Positions 36,249 to 43,990 of a stretch of DNA of 64,000 nucleotides are shown one piece after another. The notes under the pieces are model-generated. The model saw only the letters and a list, made by a program, of their open reading frames with translations, had not been told where the DNA came from and did not search any database. The position numbers and the translations under genes are program-made. Positions within the stretch are counted from its first letter, which is position 1. Every line of letters starts with the position of its first letter. This stretch comes from Polaromonas sp. C04 (GTDB lineage: Bacteria > Pseudomonadota > Gammaproteobacteria > Burkholderiales > Burkholderiaceae_C). The stretch is taken from assembly GCF_002002705.1 (NCBI RefSeq), contig NZ_MUNS01000042.1, positions 20,001-84,000 of the forward strand, written 5' to 3'.

Positions 36249-39209
36249 CTACCCGTGCTTTGCAAGGGCATGCAGGGCCACGCGCACGATGCTCTTCGCA
36301 TCCACACCAAAGTGCTCGCGCAGCGCCGCGCGCGTGTCGCTGCGGCCAAAACCGTCGGTGCCGAGCGTGAGGTAGCGCCGGTCCGCAGGTACGAAGGCGC
36401 GGATGCTCTCCGGCACCGCGCGCACGTAGTCGGTGGCCGCAACGATCGGGCCTTGGCTGGCCTGCAACTGCTGCGCGATGAAGGGGGTATCCCGTTCGCC
36501 CTGAGCTTGTCGAAGGGCTTCGACAGGCTTTTCCTGAGCTGAGCCGAAGGGCTCAGCCCGAGCGGTGTCGAGCGCGCACTGCTCGCAGGCCTGGCCGTCG
36601 CGCGCGAGTTCGCTCCAGCTGGTGATGCTGAACACCTCCGCCGCGATGCCCTGCGCGGCCAGCAGTTGCGCCGCCTTGACGACCTCGGTCAGGATCGCGC
36701 CGGAACCGAGCAACGTCACGTTTTTGGATGTTTTAGTGCTGTATCCCTTATCGGGCGCTGGCAAGTAGCTATTGAACTTATAGCAACCTCGAATCACCTC
36801 GGCTTCGACCCCGGCCGGCAGACTGGGCTGCGCGTAGTTCTCGTTCATCAGCGTGACGTAGTAGAAAACGTCCTTCTGCTCGACCAGCATCTCGCGCATG
36901 CCGTGGTCGACGATCACCGCCATCTCGCCCGCAAACGCGGGGTCGTAGGCGCGGCAGTTCGGGATGGTGGCCGCCACCAGGTGGCTCGTGCCGTCCTGGT
37001 GCTGCAGCCCTTCGCCGCCCAGCGTCGTGCGCCCCGAGGTGGCGCCCAGCAAAAAGCCGCGCGCACGCTGGTCGGCCGCGGCCCAGATCGCGTCGCCGAC
37101 GCGCTGGAAGCCGAACATCGAGTAGTAGATGTAGAACGGCAGCATCGCCAGGCCGTGCACGCTGTAGCTGGTGGCGGCGGCCGTCCAGCTCGCGATGGCG
37201 CCGGCCTCGCTGATGCCTTCTTCCAAAATCTGGCCGTCGAGCGCCTCGCGATAGCTCAGCACCGAGCCGATGTCCTCGGGCGCGTAGCGCTGGCCCACGC
37301 TGGAATAGATACCGATCTGCTTGAACAGATTCGCCATACCGAAGGTGCGCGCCTCGTCGGCCACGATCGGCACGATGCGCGGCCCCAGTGCCTTGTCTTT
37401 CAGCAGGCCCCCGAGCAGGCGCACGAAGGCCATGGTGGTGCTCATCTCCTTGCCCTGCGCCTGCAGCGCGAACGCGGCGTAGCTGTCGATGGCCGGCACG
37501 GGCACCACGTCGCACGCCGTCTCGCGCTTCGGCAGGTAGCCGCCGAGCTGCTGGCGGTGGCTGTGCAGGTACTGCATCTCGGGGCTGTCGGCGGCCGGCT
37601 TGTAAAAGCTCAGCGAGGTGACCTGCTCGTCGGACAGCGGCAGGTTGAAACGGTTGCGGAATTCGATCAGGTCGGTCTCGTCGAACTTCTTTTGCGAGTG
37701 CGTGGTCATCTTGCCCTGGCCGCCGCTGCCCATGCCGTAGCCCTTCTTGGTGTGCGCCAGGATCACGGTGGGCTGGCCAGTGTGAGCCGCCGCCACGCTG
37801 TAGGCCGCATGGATCTTCACCAGGTCGTGGCCGCCGCGCTTGAGGCGGTCGATCTGCTCGTCGCTCAAGCCCTGCGCGAGCCGCGCCAGCTCCTCGTTCT
37901 GGCCGAAGAAGTTGTCGCGGTTGAAGCGCCCGTCCTTCGCGGCGAAGGTCTGCATCTGGCCGTCCACGGTGTGGGCGAAGGCGCGCGTCAGCGCGCCTGT
38001 GGTGTCGCGCGCGAACAGGCCGTCCCAGTCCGAGCCCCAGACCAGCTTGATCACGTTCCAGCCGGCACCGGCGAAGAGCTTTTCCAGTTCGTCGATGATG
38101 CGGCCGTTCCCGCGCACCGGGCCGTCGAGCCGCTGCAGGTTGCAGTTGACGACCCACACCAGGTTGTCGAGCCGCTCGCGCGCGGCCAGCGTCAGCGCCG
38201 ACATGCTCTCGGGCTCATCCATCTCGCCGTCGCCGAACACGCCCCACACGCGTCGCTTGTCGACGTGTATTCCGTTCTCTTTGCGGCCTTCGCAATTCAA
38301 GAGCTTGCGGTGCGTGAGGTAGCGCATGAAGCGCGCGTGGTAGATCGAGCTGATCGGCCCGATGCCCATGGAGCCGGTCGGGAACTGCCAGAAATCGGGC
38401 ATCAGGTACGGGTGCGGGTAGCTGGTCAGGCCGCGCGCGCCCTGGCCCGTTTGGGCCGCGGGGGCGGTGAGTTCCTGGCGGAAGTGCATCAAGTCCTGCT
38501 CCGTCAGGCGCCCTTCCAGATAGGCGCGCGCGTACACGCCGGGCGAGCTGTGCGGCTGGAAGAACACCAGGTCGCCGCGATGATTGGCCCCCACGCTTGC
38601 CACTTCCCCGGCATCGGCGGCAGCCGATGACGCAAGTGCTGCGATGGACGTGCCGCTGCCGGAGACAGCGGCTCTTCGCCCCGTCCCGATGTGCGCAGGC
38701 ACATCGGGAGCCGCGGGGCTTAGCCCCGAGGGGGCGCTGCCTTGCTCGGGGCGGCCCAGCGCGGCGGCACCGTCATTGCGCGCGTGGAAGAAATGGTTGA
38801 AGCCGACCTCGAACAGGTCGGCCGCGCTCGCGTAACTCGCGATGTGGCCGCCGAGCTCGCCATAGGCCTGATTCGCGCGCACCACCATGGCCAGCGCGTT
38901 CCAGCGCATCAGCGAGCCGAGACGCTCCTCGATCGCAAGATCGCCCGGGAACACCGGCTGCTGATCGACGGCGATGGTGTTGAAGTAGGGCGTGGACAGC
39001 TCGGGCCGCCAGCCGATGCGCCCGGCGCGGGCGAGCCGGGCCAGTTCACCCAGCATCTGGCGCGCACGCGCCGGGCCCTGGCTGGCCACCAGCGCGAGGA
39101 ACGCCTCGCGCCATTCGGCGGTTTCCTGGGGATCAGGGTCGGTGTCGACAGCGAGGGATTCGTTGGGCATGGCTGAGAGCAGGACTTGAGAGGGAATGGG
39201 CGCGTTCAT
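36249..39209 (-). CDS. aceE: Homodimeric 2-oxoacid (pyruvate) dehydrogenase E1 component, with three in-frame repeat insertions
   Basis: 986 residues from ATG 39209; E. coli AceE has 887. The thiamine-diphosphate motif is GVFGDGEMDEPES with WVVNCNLQRLDGPVRG. It would decarboxylate a 2-oxoacid and acylate the E2 lipoyl domain. The excess length is largely accounted for by insertions: residues about 147-209 between FFHARND and HRGDLVFFQPHSSPG, residues 882-906 between ACEQCALDT and DTPFIAQQ, and a repeat-derived stretch at 808-829. No E2 or E3 gene is next to it. A divergent Lrp regulator makes a specialised E1 (MdeB-like, for 2-oxobutyrate) an alternative to the main pyruvate enzyme. Confidence 0.88.
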   Translation of the reverse strand: MNAPIPSQVLLSAMPNESLAVDTDPDPQETAEWREAFLALVASQGPARARQMLGELARLARAGRIGWRPELSTPYFNTIAVDQQPVFPGDLAIEERLGSLMRWNALAMVVRANQAYGELGGHIASYASAADLFEVGFNHFFHARNDGAAALGRPEQGSAPSGLSPAAPDVPAHIGTGRRAAVSGSGTSIAALASSAAADAGEVASVGANHRGDLVFFQPHSSPGVYARAYLEGRLTEQDLMHFRQELTAPAAQTGQGARGLTSYPHPYLMPDFWQFPTGSMGIGPISSIYHARFMRYLTHRKLLNCEGRKENGIHVDKRRVWGVFGDGEMDEPESMSALTLAARERLDNLVWVVNCNLQRLDGPVRGNGRIIDELEKLFAGAGWNVIKLVWGSDWDGLFARDTTGALTRAFAHTVDGQMQTFAAKDGRFNRDNFFGQNEELARLAQGLSDEQIDRLKRGGHDLVKIHAAYSVAAAHTGQPTVILAHTKKGYGMGSGGQGKMTTHSQKKFDETDLIEFRNRFNLPLSDEQVTSLSFYKPAADSPEMQYLHSHRQQLGGYLPKRETACDVVPVPAIDSYAAFALQAQGKEMSTTMAFVRLLGGLLKDKALGPRIVPIVADEARTFGMANLFKQIGIYSSVGQRYAPEDIGSVLSYREALDGQILEEGISEAGAIASWTAAATSYSVHGLAMLPFYIYYSMFGFQRVGDAIWAAADQRARGFLLGATSGRTTLGGEGLQHQDGTSHLVAATIPNCRAYDPAFAGEMAVIVDHGMREMLVEQKDVFYYVTLMNENYAQPSLPAGVEAEVIRGCYKFNSYLPAPDKGYSTKTSKNVTLLGSGAILTEVVKAAQLLAAQGIAAEVFSITSWSELARDGQACEQCALDTARAEPFGSAQEKPVEALRQAQGERDTPFIAQQLQASQGPIVAATDYVRAVPESIRAFVPADRRYLTLGTDGFGRSDTRAALREHFGVDAKSIVRVALHALAKHG
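36492..36565. repeat. REP-like palindromic repeat inside the E1 gene
   Basis: About 74 bases with imperfect inverted ends: CCGTTCGCCCTGAGCTTGTC on the left and, on the other strand, CCGCTCGGGCTGAGCC. Inner blocks GTCGAAGGGC and GCTTCGACAG form a further palindrome. It is translated in frame as about 25 residues (RAEPFGSAQEKPVEALRQAQ and on) in the C-terminal domain. From memory, very similar sequences are abundant dispersed repeats in many proteobacteria. Confidence 0.8.
36725..36786 (-). repeat. Intragenic repeat copy 5 (in the E1 gene)
   Basis: On the minus strand: TTGCTATAAGTTCAATAGCT, then ACTTGCCAGCGCCC, GATAAGGGATACAGC and CTAAAAC. The left hairpin GCTAT...ATAGC, GCGC and AAGGG blocks all fit. 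It lies in the sense orientation and encodes residues about 808-829 (KFNSYLPAPDKGYSTKTSKN). Confidence 0.8.
38583..38771. repeat. Inserted repeat-like block of about 190 bases inside the E1 gene
   Basis: It encodes about 63 Ala/Gly/Ser/Pro-rich residues absent from AceE as I know it, splitting FFHARND from HRGDLVFFQPHSS. Within it lies a perfect hairpin, TCCCGATGTGC (38684-38694) and GCACATCGGGA (38699-38709) around GCAG, and a CCCCGAG...CTCGGGG pair further right. The composition differs from the rest of the gene. Boundaries are estimated from the protein. Confidence 0.7.
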
Positions 39210-39317
39210 GGCGGTGTGGCAAAAGCAGTGTGACAAAGATGGGGAGCTTCGTACAGGCACTTTAGGCCAGCGGCCGCGAAATGTGGTTCGCCAGTAGGCC
39301 CCTGATGGCAAGGACGC

Positions 39318-39332
39318 CGGCATAAAATGCCG
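39318..39332. promoter_or_regulatory. Inverted repeat with embedded -10-like box before the Lrp gene
   Basis: CGGCAT and ATGCCG flank AAA, and TAAAAT within it resembles a -10 box for the Lrp gene 25 bases downstream. It may serve as promoter with overlapping operator in the 148-base E1/Lrp divergent region. Confidence 0.4.
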
Positions 39333-39357
39333 TCATTTCCATGATTCAAAGCCAAAC

Positions 39358-39828
39358 ATGAAACTGGACAGCCTTGATCTGCGCATACTCGACGAGTTGC
39401 AGCGCGACGGCGCGCTGACCAATGTGGAACTCGCGCGGCGCGTGCACCTGTCGCCCTCGCCCTGCCTGGCGCGCGTCAAGGCGCTGGAGGCCTTTGGCGT
39501 GATCGACCGCTACGTGGCGATCGCGAGCGCGGCCGCGCTCGGGCTGGGCCTGAACGTGTTTATCTCGATCAGCCTGCGCAGCCAGGGCAAGGAGTCGCTG
39601 GCCGAATTCGAGCGCCGCATCGCCGAGCACGACGAGGTGATGGAGTGCTATCTGATGACCGGCGACAGCGACTACCTGATCCGCGTGGCCGTGGCCGACA
39701 TTGGCGCGCTGGAGAAATTCATCCTCGAGCAGCTCACGCCGATTCCCGGCATCGAGAAGATCCGATCCAGCTTTGCGCTCAAGCAGGTGCGCTACAAGAC
39801 GGCGCTGCCGCTGCCACCCGGGAACTGA
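39358..39828 (+). CDS. Lrp/AsnC family regulator divergent from the E1 gene
   Basis: 156 residues, a normal family length. It opens [20 protein letters not shown], with the recognition region [20 protein letters not shown] and a RAM domain with the conserved GDSDYLIRV segment. Divergent placement suggests it controls the E1 gene, as MdeR (Lrp type) does for mdeAB in Pseudomonas. It carries no repeat insertion. Confidence 0.92.
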   Translation: MKLDSLDLRILDELQRDGALTNVELARRVHLSPSPCLARVKALEAFGVIDRYVAIASAAALGLGLNVFISISLRSQGKESLAEFERRIAEHDEVMECYLMTGDSDYLIRVAVADIGALEKFILEQLTPIPGIEKIRSSFALKQVRYKTALPLPPGN

Positions 39829-39912
39829 CACACGCTGCCTGCGCGGAAACGGCACCAGCGCCGCAATACACCCGCGGGGGCATGAAAAAAGCCCCGCCGC
39901 TATCATTCCCGC

Positions 39913-40686
39913 ATGACCCAAGACCTTTTCCGCGAGGATGCCTACCTGGCCGAGTGCAGCGCGAGCGTCACCGCCATTTCCGGGCAGGGCATCGTGCTGG
40001 ACCGCACCGTGTTCTACCCGCTGGGCGGCGGCCAGGCGGGCGACGCCGGCGTGCTGGTGCTGGCCGACGGCAGCGAACTGGCGATTGCCGATACCCGCAA
40101 GGGCAAGGATGCCGACGGTAAATTTACCAACGATATCTGCCATTTGCCCGGACCGGATCAGCAGAATTCGCTATCAAAACTGAAACCCGGCGATGCCGTG
40201 ACGGCGCGCATCGACTGGGCGCGGCGCCACCGGCTGATGCGTTTTCACACCACCACGCACCTGCTGTGCCACCTGGTGCCGCAACTGGTGAACGGCTGCT
40301 CGATCACGCCGGACTATGCGCGGCTCGACTTCAACATGACCGAGCCGCTGGACAAGGAAGTATTGAGCGCCGGCATCGCGCGGCTGGTGGCCGGTGCGCA
40401 CCCGATTGAAGTGGGCAGCATCACCGATGAGGAACTCGACGCCAACCCGGCACTGGTCAAAAGCATGAGCGTGCAGCCGCCACGCGGCACAGGGCGCATC
40501 CGCACGATCCGGATCGGCGCCGCGACCGCGGACGCCGGGCGGATCGGCGCCGACACGCCGATCGACTTTCAGCCCTGCGGCGGCACGCATGTGGCGAACA
40601 CGGCCGAGATCGGCCAGGTCGTCGTCACCAAGATCGAGAAGAAATCGGCAACCACGCGCCGCGTGGTGCTGGGCTTTGTGGAATGA
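39913..40686 (+). CDS. Alanyl-tRNA editing protein (AlaX-like)
   Basis: 257 residues. The zinc-binding editing-domain motifs are both present: HTTTHLLCHLV (near residue 114, HxxxH) and CGGTHVANT (near 222). AlaX proteins hydrolyse Ser-tRNA(Ala) or Gly-tRNA(Ala) in trans, correcting alanyl-tRNA synthetase errors. Its N-terminal half is an AlaRS-like beta-barrel (VFYPLGGGQAGDAGVL). Residues about 75-90 are encoded by an intragenic repeat. It is an independent housekeeping gene. Confidence 0.92.
   Translation: MTQDLFREDAYLAECSASVTAISGQGIVLDRTVFYPLGGGQAGDAGVLVLADGSELAIADTRKGKDADGKFTNDICHLPGPDQQNSLSKLKPGDAVTARIDWARRHRLMRFHTTTHLLCHLVPQLVNGCSITPDYARLDFNMTEPLDKEVLSAGIARLVAGAHPIEVGSITDEELDANPALVKSMSVQPPRGTGRIRTIRIGAATADAGRIGADTPIDFQPCGGTHVANTAEIGQVVVTKIEKKSATTRRVVLGFVE
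40136..40180 (-). repeat. Intragenic repeat copy 6 (in the alaX-like gene)
   Basis: The minus strand reads GTTTTGATAGCGAATTCTGC, then TGATCCGGTCCGGGC and AAATGGC. The GATAGC and GGGC blocks fit but the left hairpin arm is lost, so this is a more degenerate copy. It encodes part of the loop at residues 75-90 in frame. Confidence 0.5.
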
Positions 40687-40734
40687 CTTGACCCGCCCGC
40701 GCGACTGAACCAAAGGCGCCGCGCGCGCTCCTAT

Positions 40735-42918
40735 ATGGCAATGACTGTTTTTCAACGCTTCTTCCGTTTTCTGTTAGCTATTACTTTCATAGCCGGCAGC
40801 GCTTTATCCACGGGGGCCAAGGCCCAAATCACGCCACAAACCAAGGCTGGCACCGTGGTCAGCACCGAGCGCGTGCGCGCCGAGCTCATGGCGCAGGCGC
40901 CGGACGGCGTGGTGCCGGGCCAGTCGGTCTGGGTCGGCCTGCAACTGGCGCACCAGCCCCATTGGCACACCTACTGGAAGAACGCGGGCGACTCGGGCCT
41001 GCCGACCCAGCTGCAGTGGACGCTGCCGCCCGGCGTGACGGCCGGCGACATTGCCTGGCCGGCGCCGCAAAAAATCACCATCGGCACGCTCGCCAACTAC
41101 GGCTACGAGGGCACGGTGCTGCTGCCGGTGCCGCTCACCATCGCGCCGGACTTCAAGCCGCCGCTGTTCGCCAGCGACCTCGAGGTCAAACTCAAGGCCT
41201 CGTGGCTGGTGTGCCGCACCGAATGCATTCCCGAAGACGGCGAGTTTGTGCTCAAGATTCCGCTCAAGGGCTCGACCGCGCTCAACCGGGCGGCGTTTGA
41301 GGCCGCGCTGGCGGCCCACCCGAAACCGCTCGTGGGCGACAGCCAGGTGCAGATTGCGGGCGACACCCTCAAGGTAAGCGTGGCCGGCCTGCCTGCCGCG
41401 CTACAAGGCAAGACGCTGGCGTTGTTCCCCGAGACGCCCGAGGTGATCGAGACGGCGGCGCCCTTCACACAAGCCTGGCAGGGCAATGTCTGGACCGCGC
41501 AGGTGCCGCTCTCCAGCCAGCGCAGCAACAGCCCGGCCGTGATGCCTGTGGTGCTCGAATACCGCAGCGGCGACGCCGTTGCGGGCTATCGGGCCGAGGC
41601 CAAGGTCCTGGGCACCTGGCCAAAGCTCGCCGCAGCAGCCACCGTTTCGCCCGCACTGGATGCCGCGCTCAAGGCCAACGCCGGCGCCGGCGCGAGCCCG
41701 ACGGGGCCGGCCGGCCCCTTGAGCCTGGCGGCCGCCCTGCTGGGCGCGCTGCTCGGCGGCCTGCTGCTGAACCTGATGCCCTGCGTGTTCCCGGTGCTGG
41801 CCATCAAGGTGGTCGGCTTCACGCGCCACGCGGGCGACCGGCGCGCCCACAGCATCAGCGCGCTGGCCTACACCGCGGGCGTGCTGGCCTCGTTTCTGGC
41901 GCTGGGCGCGCTGATGCTGGGCCTGCGCGCGGCCGGCGAGCAGTTGGGCTGGGGCTTTCAACTGCAGTCGCCCGCGGTCGTGGCGGCGCTGGCGGTACTG
42001 TTTACCGTGATCGGGCTGAACCTGGCGGGGCTGTTTGAATTCGGGCGCTTCGTGCCCCACCGCGTGATGCTGCTGGAAGCCAAAAACCCCGCGGCGAACG
42101 CGTTCCTGTCGGGCGTGCTGGTGGTGGCGATTGCCTCGCCCTGCACCGCCCCGTTCATGGGCGCATCGCTCGGCCTGGCCGTCGCACTGCCCGCCGCGCA
42201 GGCGCTGGCGGTGTTCGGCGCCATCGGCTTCGGCATGGCCTTGCCCTACCTGGCGGTCGGCCTGGTACCGGCGGCGGCACGCCTGCTGCCGCGACCCGGC
42301 GCGTGGATGGACACCTTTCGCAAGCTTATGGCCTTTCCGATGTTTGCCACGGTGGCCTGGCTGGTCTGGGTGCTGGGCCAGCAAAGCGGCATCGACGGCG
42401 CCGGCGCGCTGCTGGCGCTGCTGGTGGCGCTCAGCGCGGTGCTCTGGGCCTTCACGCTGGCGGGGCGTTCGCGCATCGCGATTGCTACGCTTTCGATAGC
42501 TGGTTTCGCTTTACTGGCGGCGGCTATCGGGCCAAATATCATCAAACCCCTGGAGACCGCGCCGACCGTGGCGGCCACTGAGCGCTGGCAGCCGTGGGAG
42601 CCGGGCCGGGTCGACCAGATCGTGGCCCGCGGCCAGCCGGTGTTTGTCGATTTCACTGCCGCCTGGTGCGTGACCTGTCAGTACAACAAGAAGACCACGC
42701 TGGCCAACGCCGCCGTGCTGGCCGACCTGGCGGCCAAGAACGTGGTGCTGCTGCGCGCCGACTGGACCCGGCGCGACCCGGCCATCAGCGCCGCCATCGG
42801 CCGGCTGGGCCGCAGCGGCGTGCCGGTCTATGTGATGTACAAGCCCGGCAGCGCCCCGCAGGTGCTGTCGGAAGTGCTGAGCGTGGACGAGGTGCGTTCG
42901 GCCATCGCCCGGCTCTGA
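40735..42918 (+). CDS. DsbD/ScsB-family thiol:disulfide reductant transporter
   Basis: 727 residues, longer than E. coli DsbD (about 570). It begins with a signal peptide (residues 1-30, ending GAKAQ) and a large periplasmic DsbD-N-like domain with the Cys pair in LVCRTECIPED. The membrane domain has its two cysteines in LMPCVFPV and ASPCTAPF, and the C-terminal thioredoxin domain has the active site AAWCVTCQYNK. It carries electrons from cytoplasmic thioredoxin to the periplasm. The extended N-terminal domain resembles ScsB proteins. Two intragenic repeats lie in it: one encodes most of the signal peptide, the other a membrane segment. Starts at 40735 and 40741 are both possible. Confidence 0.93.
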   Translation: MAMTVFQRFFRFLLAITFIAGSALSTGAKAQITPQTKAGTVVSTERVRAELMAQAPDGVVPGQSVWVGLQLAHQPHWHTYWKNAGDSGLPTQLQWTLPPGVTAGDIAWPAPQKITIGTLANYGYEGTVLLPVPLTIAPDFKPPLFASDLEVKLKASWLVCRTECIPEDGEFVLKIPLKGSTALNRAAFEAALAAHPKPLVGDSQVQIAGDTLKVSVAGLPAALQGKTLALFPETPEVIETAAPFTQAWQGNVWTAQVPLSSQRSNSPAVMPVVLEYRSGDAVAGYRAEAKVLGTWPKLAAAATVSPALDAALKANAGAGASPTGPAGPLSLAAALLGALLGGLLLNLMPCVFPVLAIKVVGFTRHAGDRRAHSISALAYTAGVLASFLALGALMLGLRAAGEQLGWGFQLQSPAVVAALAVLFTVIGLNLAGLFEFGRFVPHRVMLLEAKNPAANAFLSGVLVVAIASPCTAPFMGASLGLAVALPAAQALAVFGAIGFGMALPYLAVGLVPAAARLLPRPGAWMDTFRKLMAFPMFATVAWLVWVLGQQSGIDGAGALLALLVALSAVLWAFTLAGRSRIAIATLSIAGFALLAAAIGPNIIKPLETAPTVAATERWQPWEPGRVDQIVARGQPVFVDFTAAWCVTCQYNKKTTLANAAVLADLAAKNVVLLRADWTRRDPAISAAIGRLGRSGVPVYVMYKPGSAPQVLSEVLSVDEVRSAIARL
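40771..40830 (+). repeat. Intragenic repeat copy 7 (signal peptide of the DsbD-like protein)
   Basis: It reads TTAGCTATTACTTTCATAGC, CGGCAGCGCTTTATCC, then GGGGGCCAAGGCC and CAAAT. This is among the clearest copies. It is in the sense orientation and encodes about residues 13-32, the hydrophobic core and cleavage region of the signal peptide. Confidence 0.85.
42486..42540 (+). repeat. Intragenic repeat copy 8 (membrane segment of the DsbD-like protein)
   Basis: It reads TACGCTTTCGATAGCTGG, then TTTCGCTTTACTGGCGG, CTATCGGGCCAAAT. Sense orientation, encoding residues about 584-602 (ATLSIAGFALLAAAIGPNI), a hydrophobic stretch before the thioredoxin domain. Confidence 0.8.
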
Positions 42919-42922
42919 AAAC

Positions 42923-43945
42923 TCAGCTGCCCTTGCGGGTCTGGAACGCGGGCACGAACATGTCCGACCATTTGGCCGGTCGCGTCTTGATGGTCTTGGC
43001 CTTGTCCATGAAGGTCACGTAGTCCATCAGGCCATTGGGCGTGGTGCTGAACTGGGTGTCCTTGTCGGCCAGGATCTGCTCCACCTCGGGCTGGGTCATC
43101 TTGATTTTGGAGATGCGCAAGAAGGTCTCGGCCGCGCCCTTGCGATTCGCGACGATGTAAGCATTGGCCTCTTCCTGCGCCGCCATGAAGGCGGCCGTCA
43201 GCTTGGGGTTGGCCTCGGTGAACTGCTTGGGCGCGAACACCACGTCGAGTGTGATGTTGCCGAGCAGGTCCGACGAATTCAGCACGCGCGTGATCTTCGG
43301 GTCCTTGGCTTCCTGGTAGGAGAACGGCGGCGAGGTGAAGTGCGCCGTGAGCTCGGTCTTGCCGCCCAGCAGCGCGCCGACCGCATCGGGGTGGCTCAGG
43401 CTCACCGTGAGCGGATCGAGCTTGGCATAGTTCTCGATGCCGAAGGTCTTGGCCGCCGCCATCTGCAGCACCACGGCCGACAGCGAGGTCTTGATGCCGG
43501 GAATGGCGATCTTGTCCTTGGCCGTGAAGTCCTTCAGCGACTTGACGTTGGGGTTGTTGGTGTTGAGCCAGAGCGACGAGGTGCTCAGTGCCCCCAGGCC
43601 GATCACTTCCGAGCGCGGAATGCCCTGCGCCTTGGACCACAGCGTGATGAAGCCGGGCGCGCCGGTGCCGGCGATGTCGAGGTTGCCGGCCAGCATGGCG
43701 TCGTTGATGACGTTGCCGCCATCGAGCGTGAGCCAGGTAGTCTTGACATCGCCCAGGCCCATTTTCTTGGCCTGCTTCTCGATCAGTTGCTGGTCGCGCA
43801 TGACCATCAGCGGCAGGTACAGAATGCCGTAGCCGTGCGAGATGCGGATGGCGGATACTTCCGCACGGGCGCTGCCCGCGAAGGTGGACAAGGCCAGCGC
43901 ACCGGCGGCGACCGCGGTGGTAAATACACGTCGTTTCATTCTCAA
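42923..43945 (-). CDS. ABC transporter substrate-binding protein, SsuA/TauA/NMT1-like
   Basis: 340 residues with a Sec-type signal (MKRRVFTTAVAAGALALSTF, ending near SARAE). The mature part shows the NMT1/SsuA pattern (IRISHGYGILYLPLMVMRDQ). These bind sulfonates, taurine, nitrate or heterocyclic precursors in the periplasm. It is the third gene of an ATPase-permease-binding-protein operon and converges on the dsbD-like gene, four bases apart. The substrate is unknown. Confidence 0.9.
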   Translation of the reverse strand: MRMKRRVFTTAVAAGALALSTFAGSARAEVSAIRISHGYGILYLPLMVMRDQQLIEKQAKKMGLGDVKTTWLTLDGGNVINDAMLAGNLDIAGTGAPGFITLWSKAQGIPRSEVIGLGALSTSSLWLNTNNPNVKSLKDFTAKDKIAIPGIKTSLSAVVLQMAAAKTFGIENYAKLDPLTVSLSHPDAVGALLGGKTELTAHFTSPPFSYQEAKDPKITRVLNSSDLLGNITLDVVFAPKQFTEANPKLTAAFMAAQEEANAYIVANRKGAAETFLRISKIKMTQPEVEQILADKDTQFSTTPNGLMDYVTFMDKAKTIKTRPAKWSDMFVPAFQTRKGS

Positions 43946-43990
43946 GTCTCCTGTTTTACGTTGTCGAAAAGGTGGTGGGTGGCGCGGCGC

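Noticed and set aside
36666-38630. 654-codon open frame antisense to the E1 gene
   Set aside because: The E1 gene has conserved thiamine and domain motifs throughout; the antisense frame is His/Val/Arg-rich shadow sequence.
39874-39897. GCGGGG...CCCCGC hairpin between the Lrp and alaX-like genes
   Set aside because: The A-run lies in the loop, not after the stem, so it is not a convincing terminator for the plus strand.
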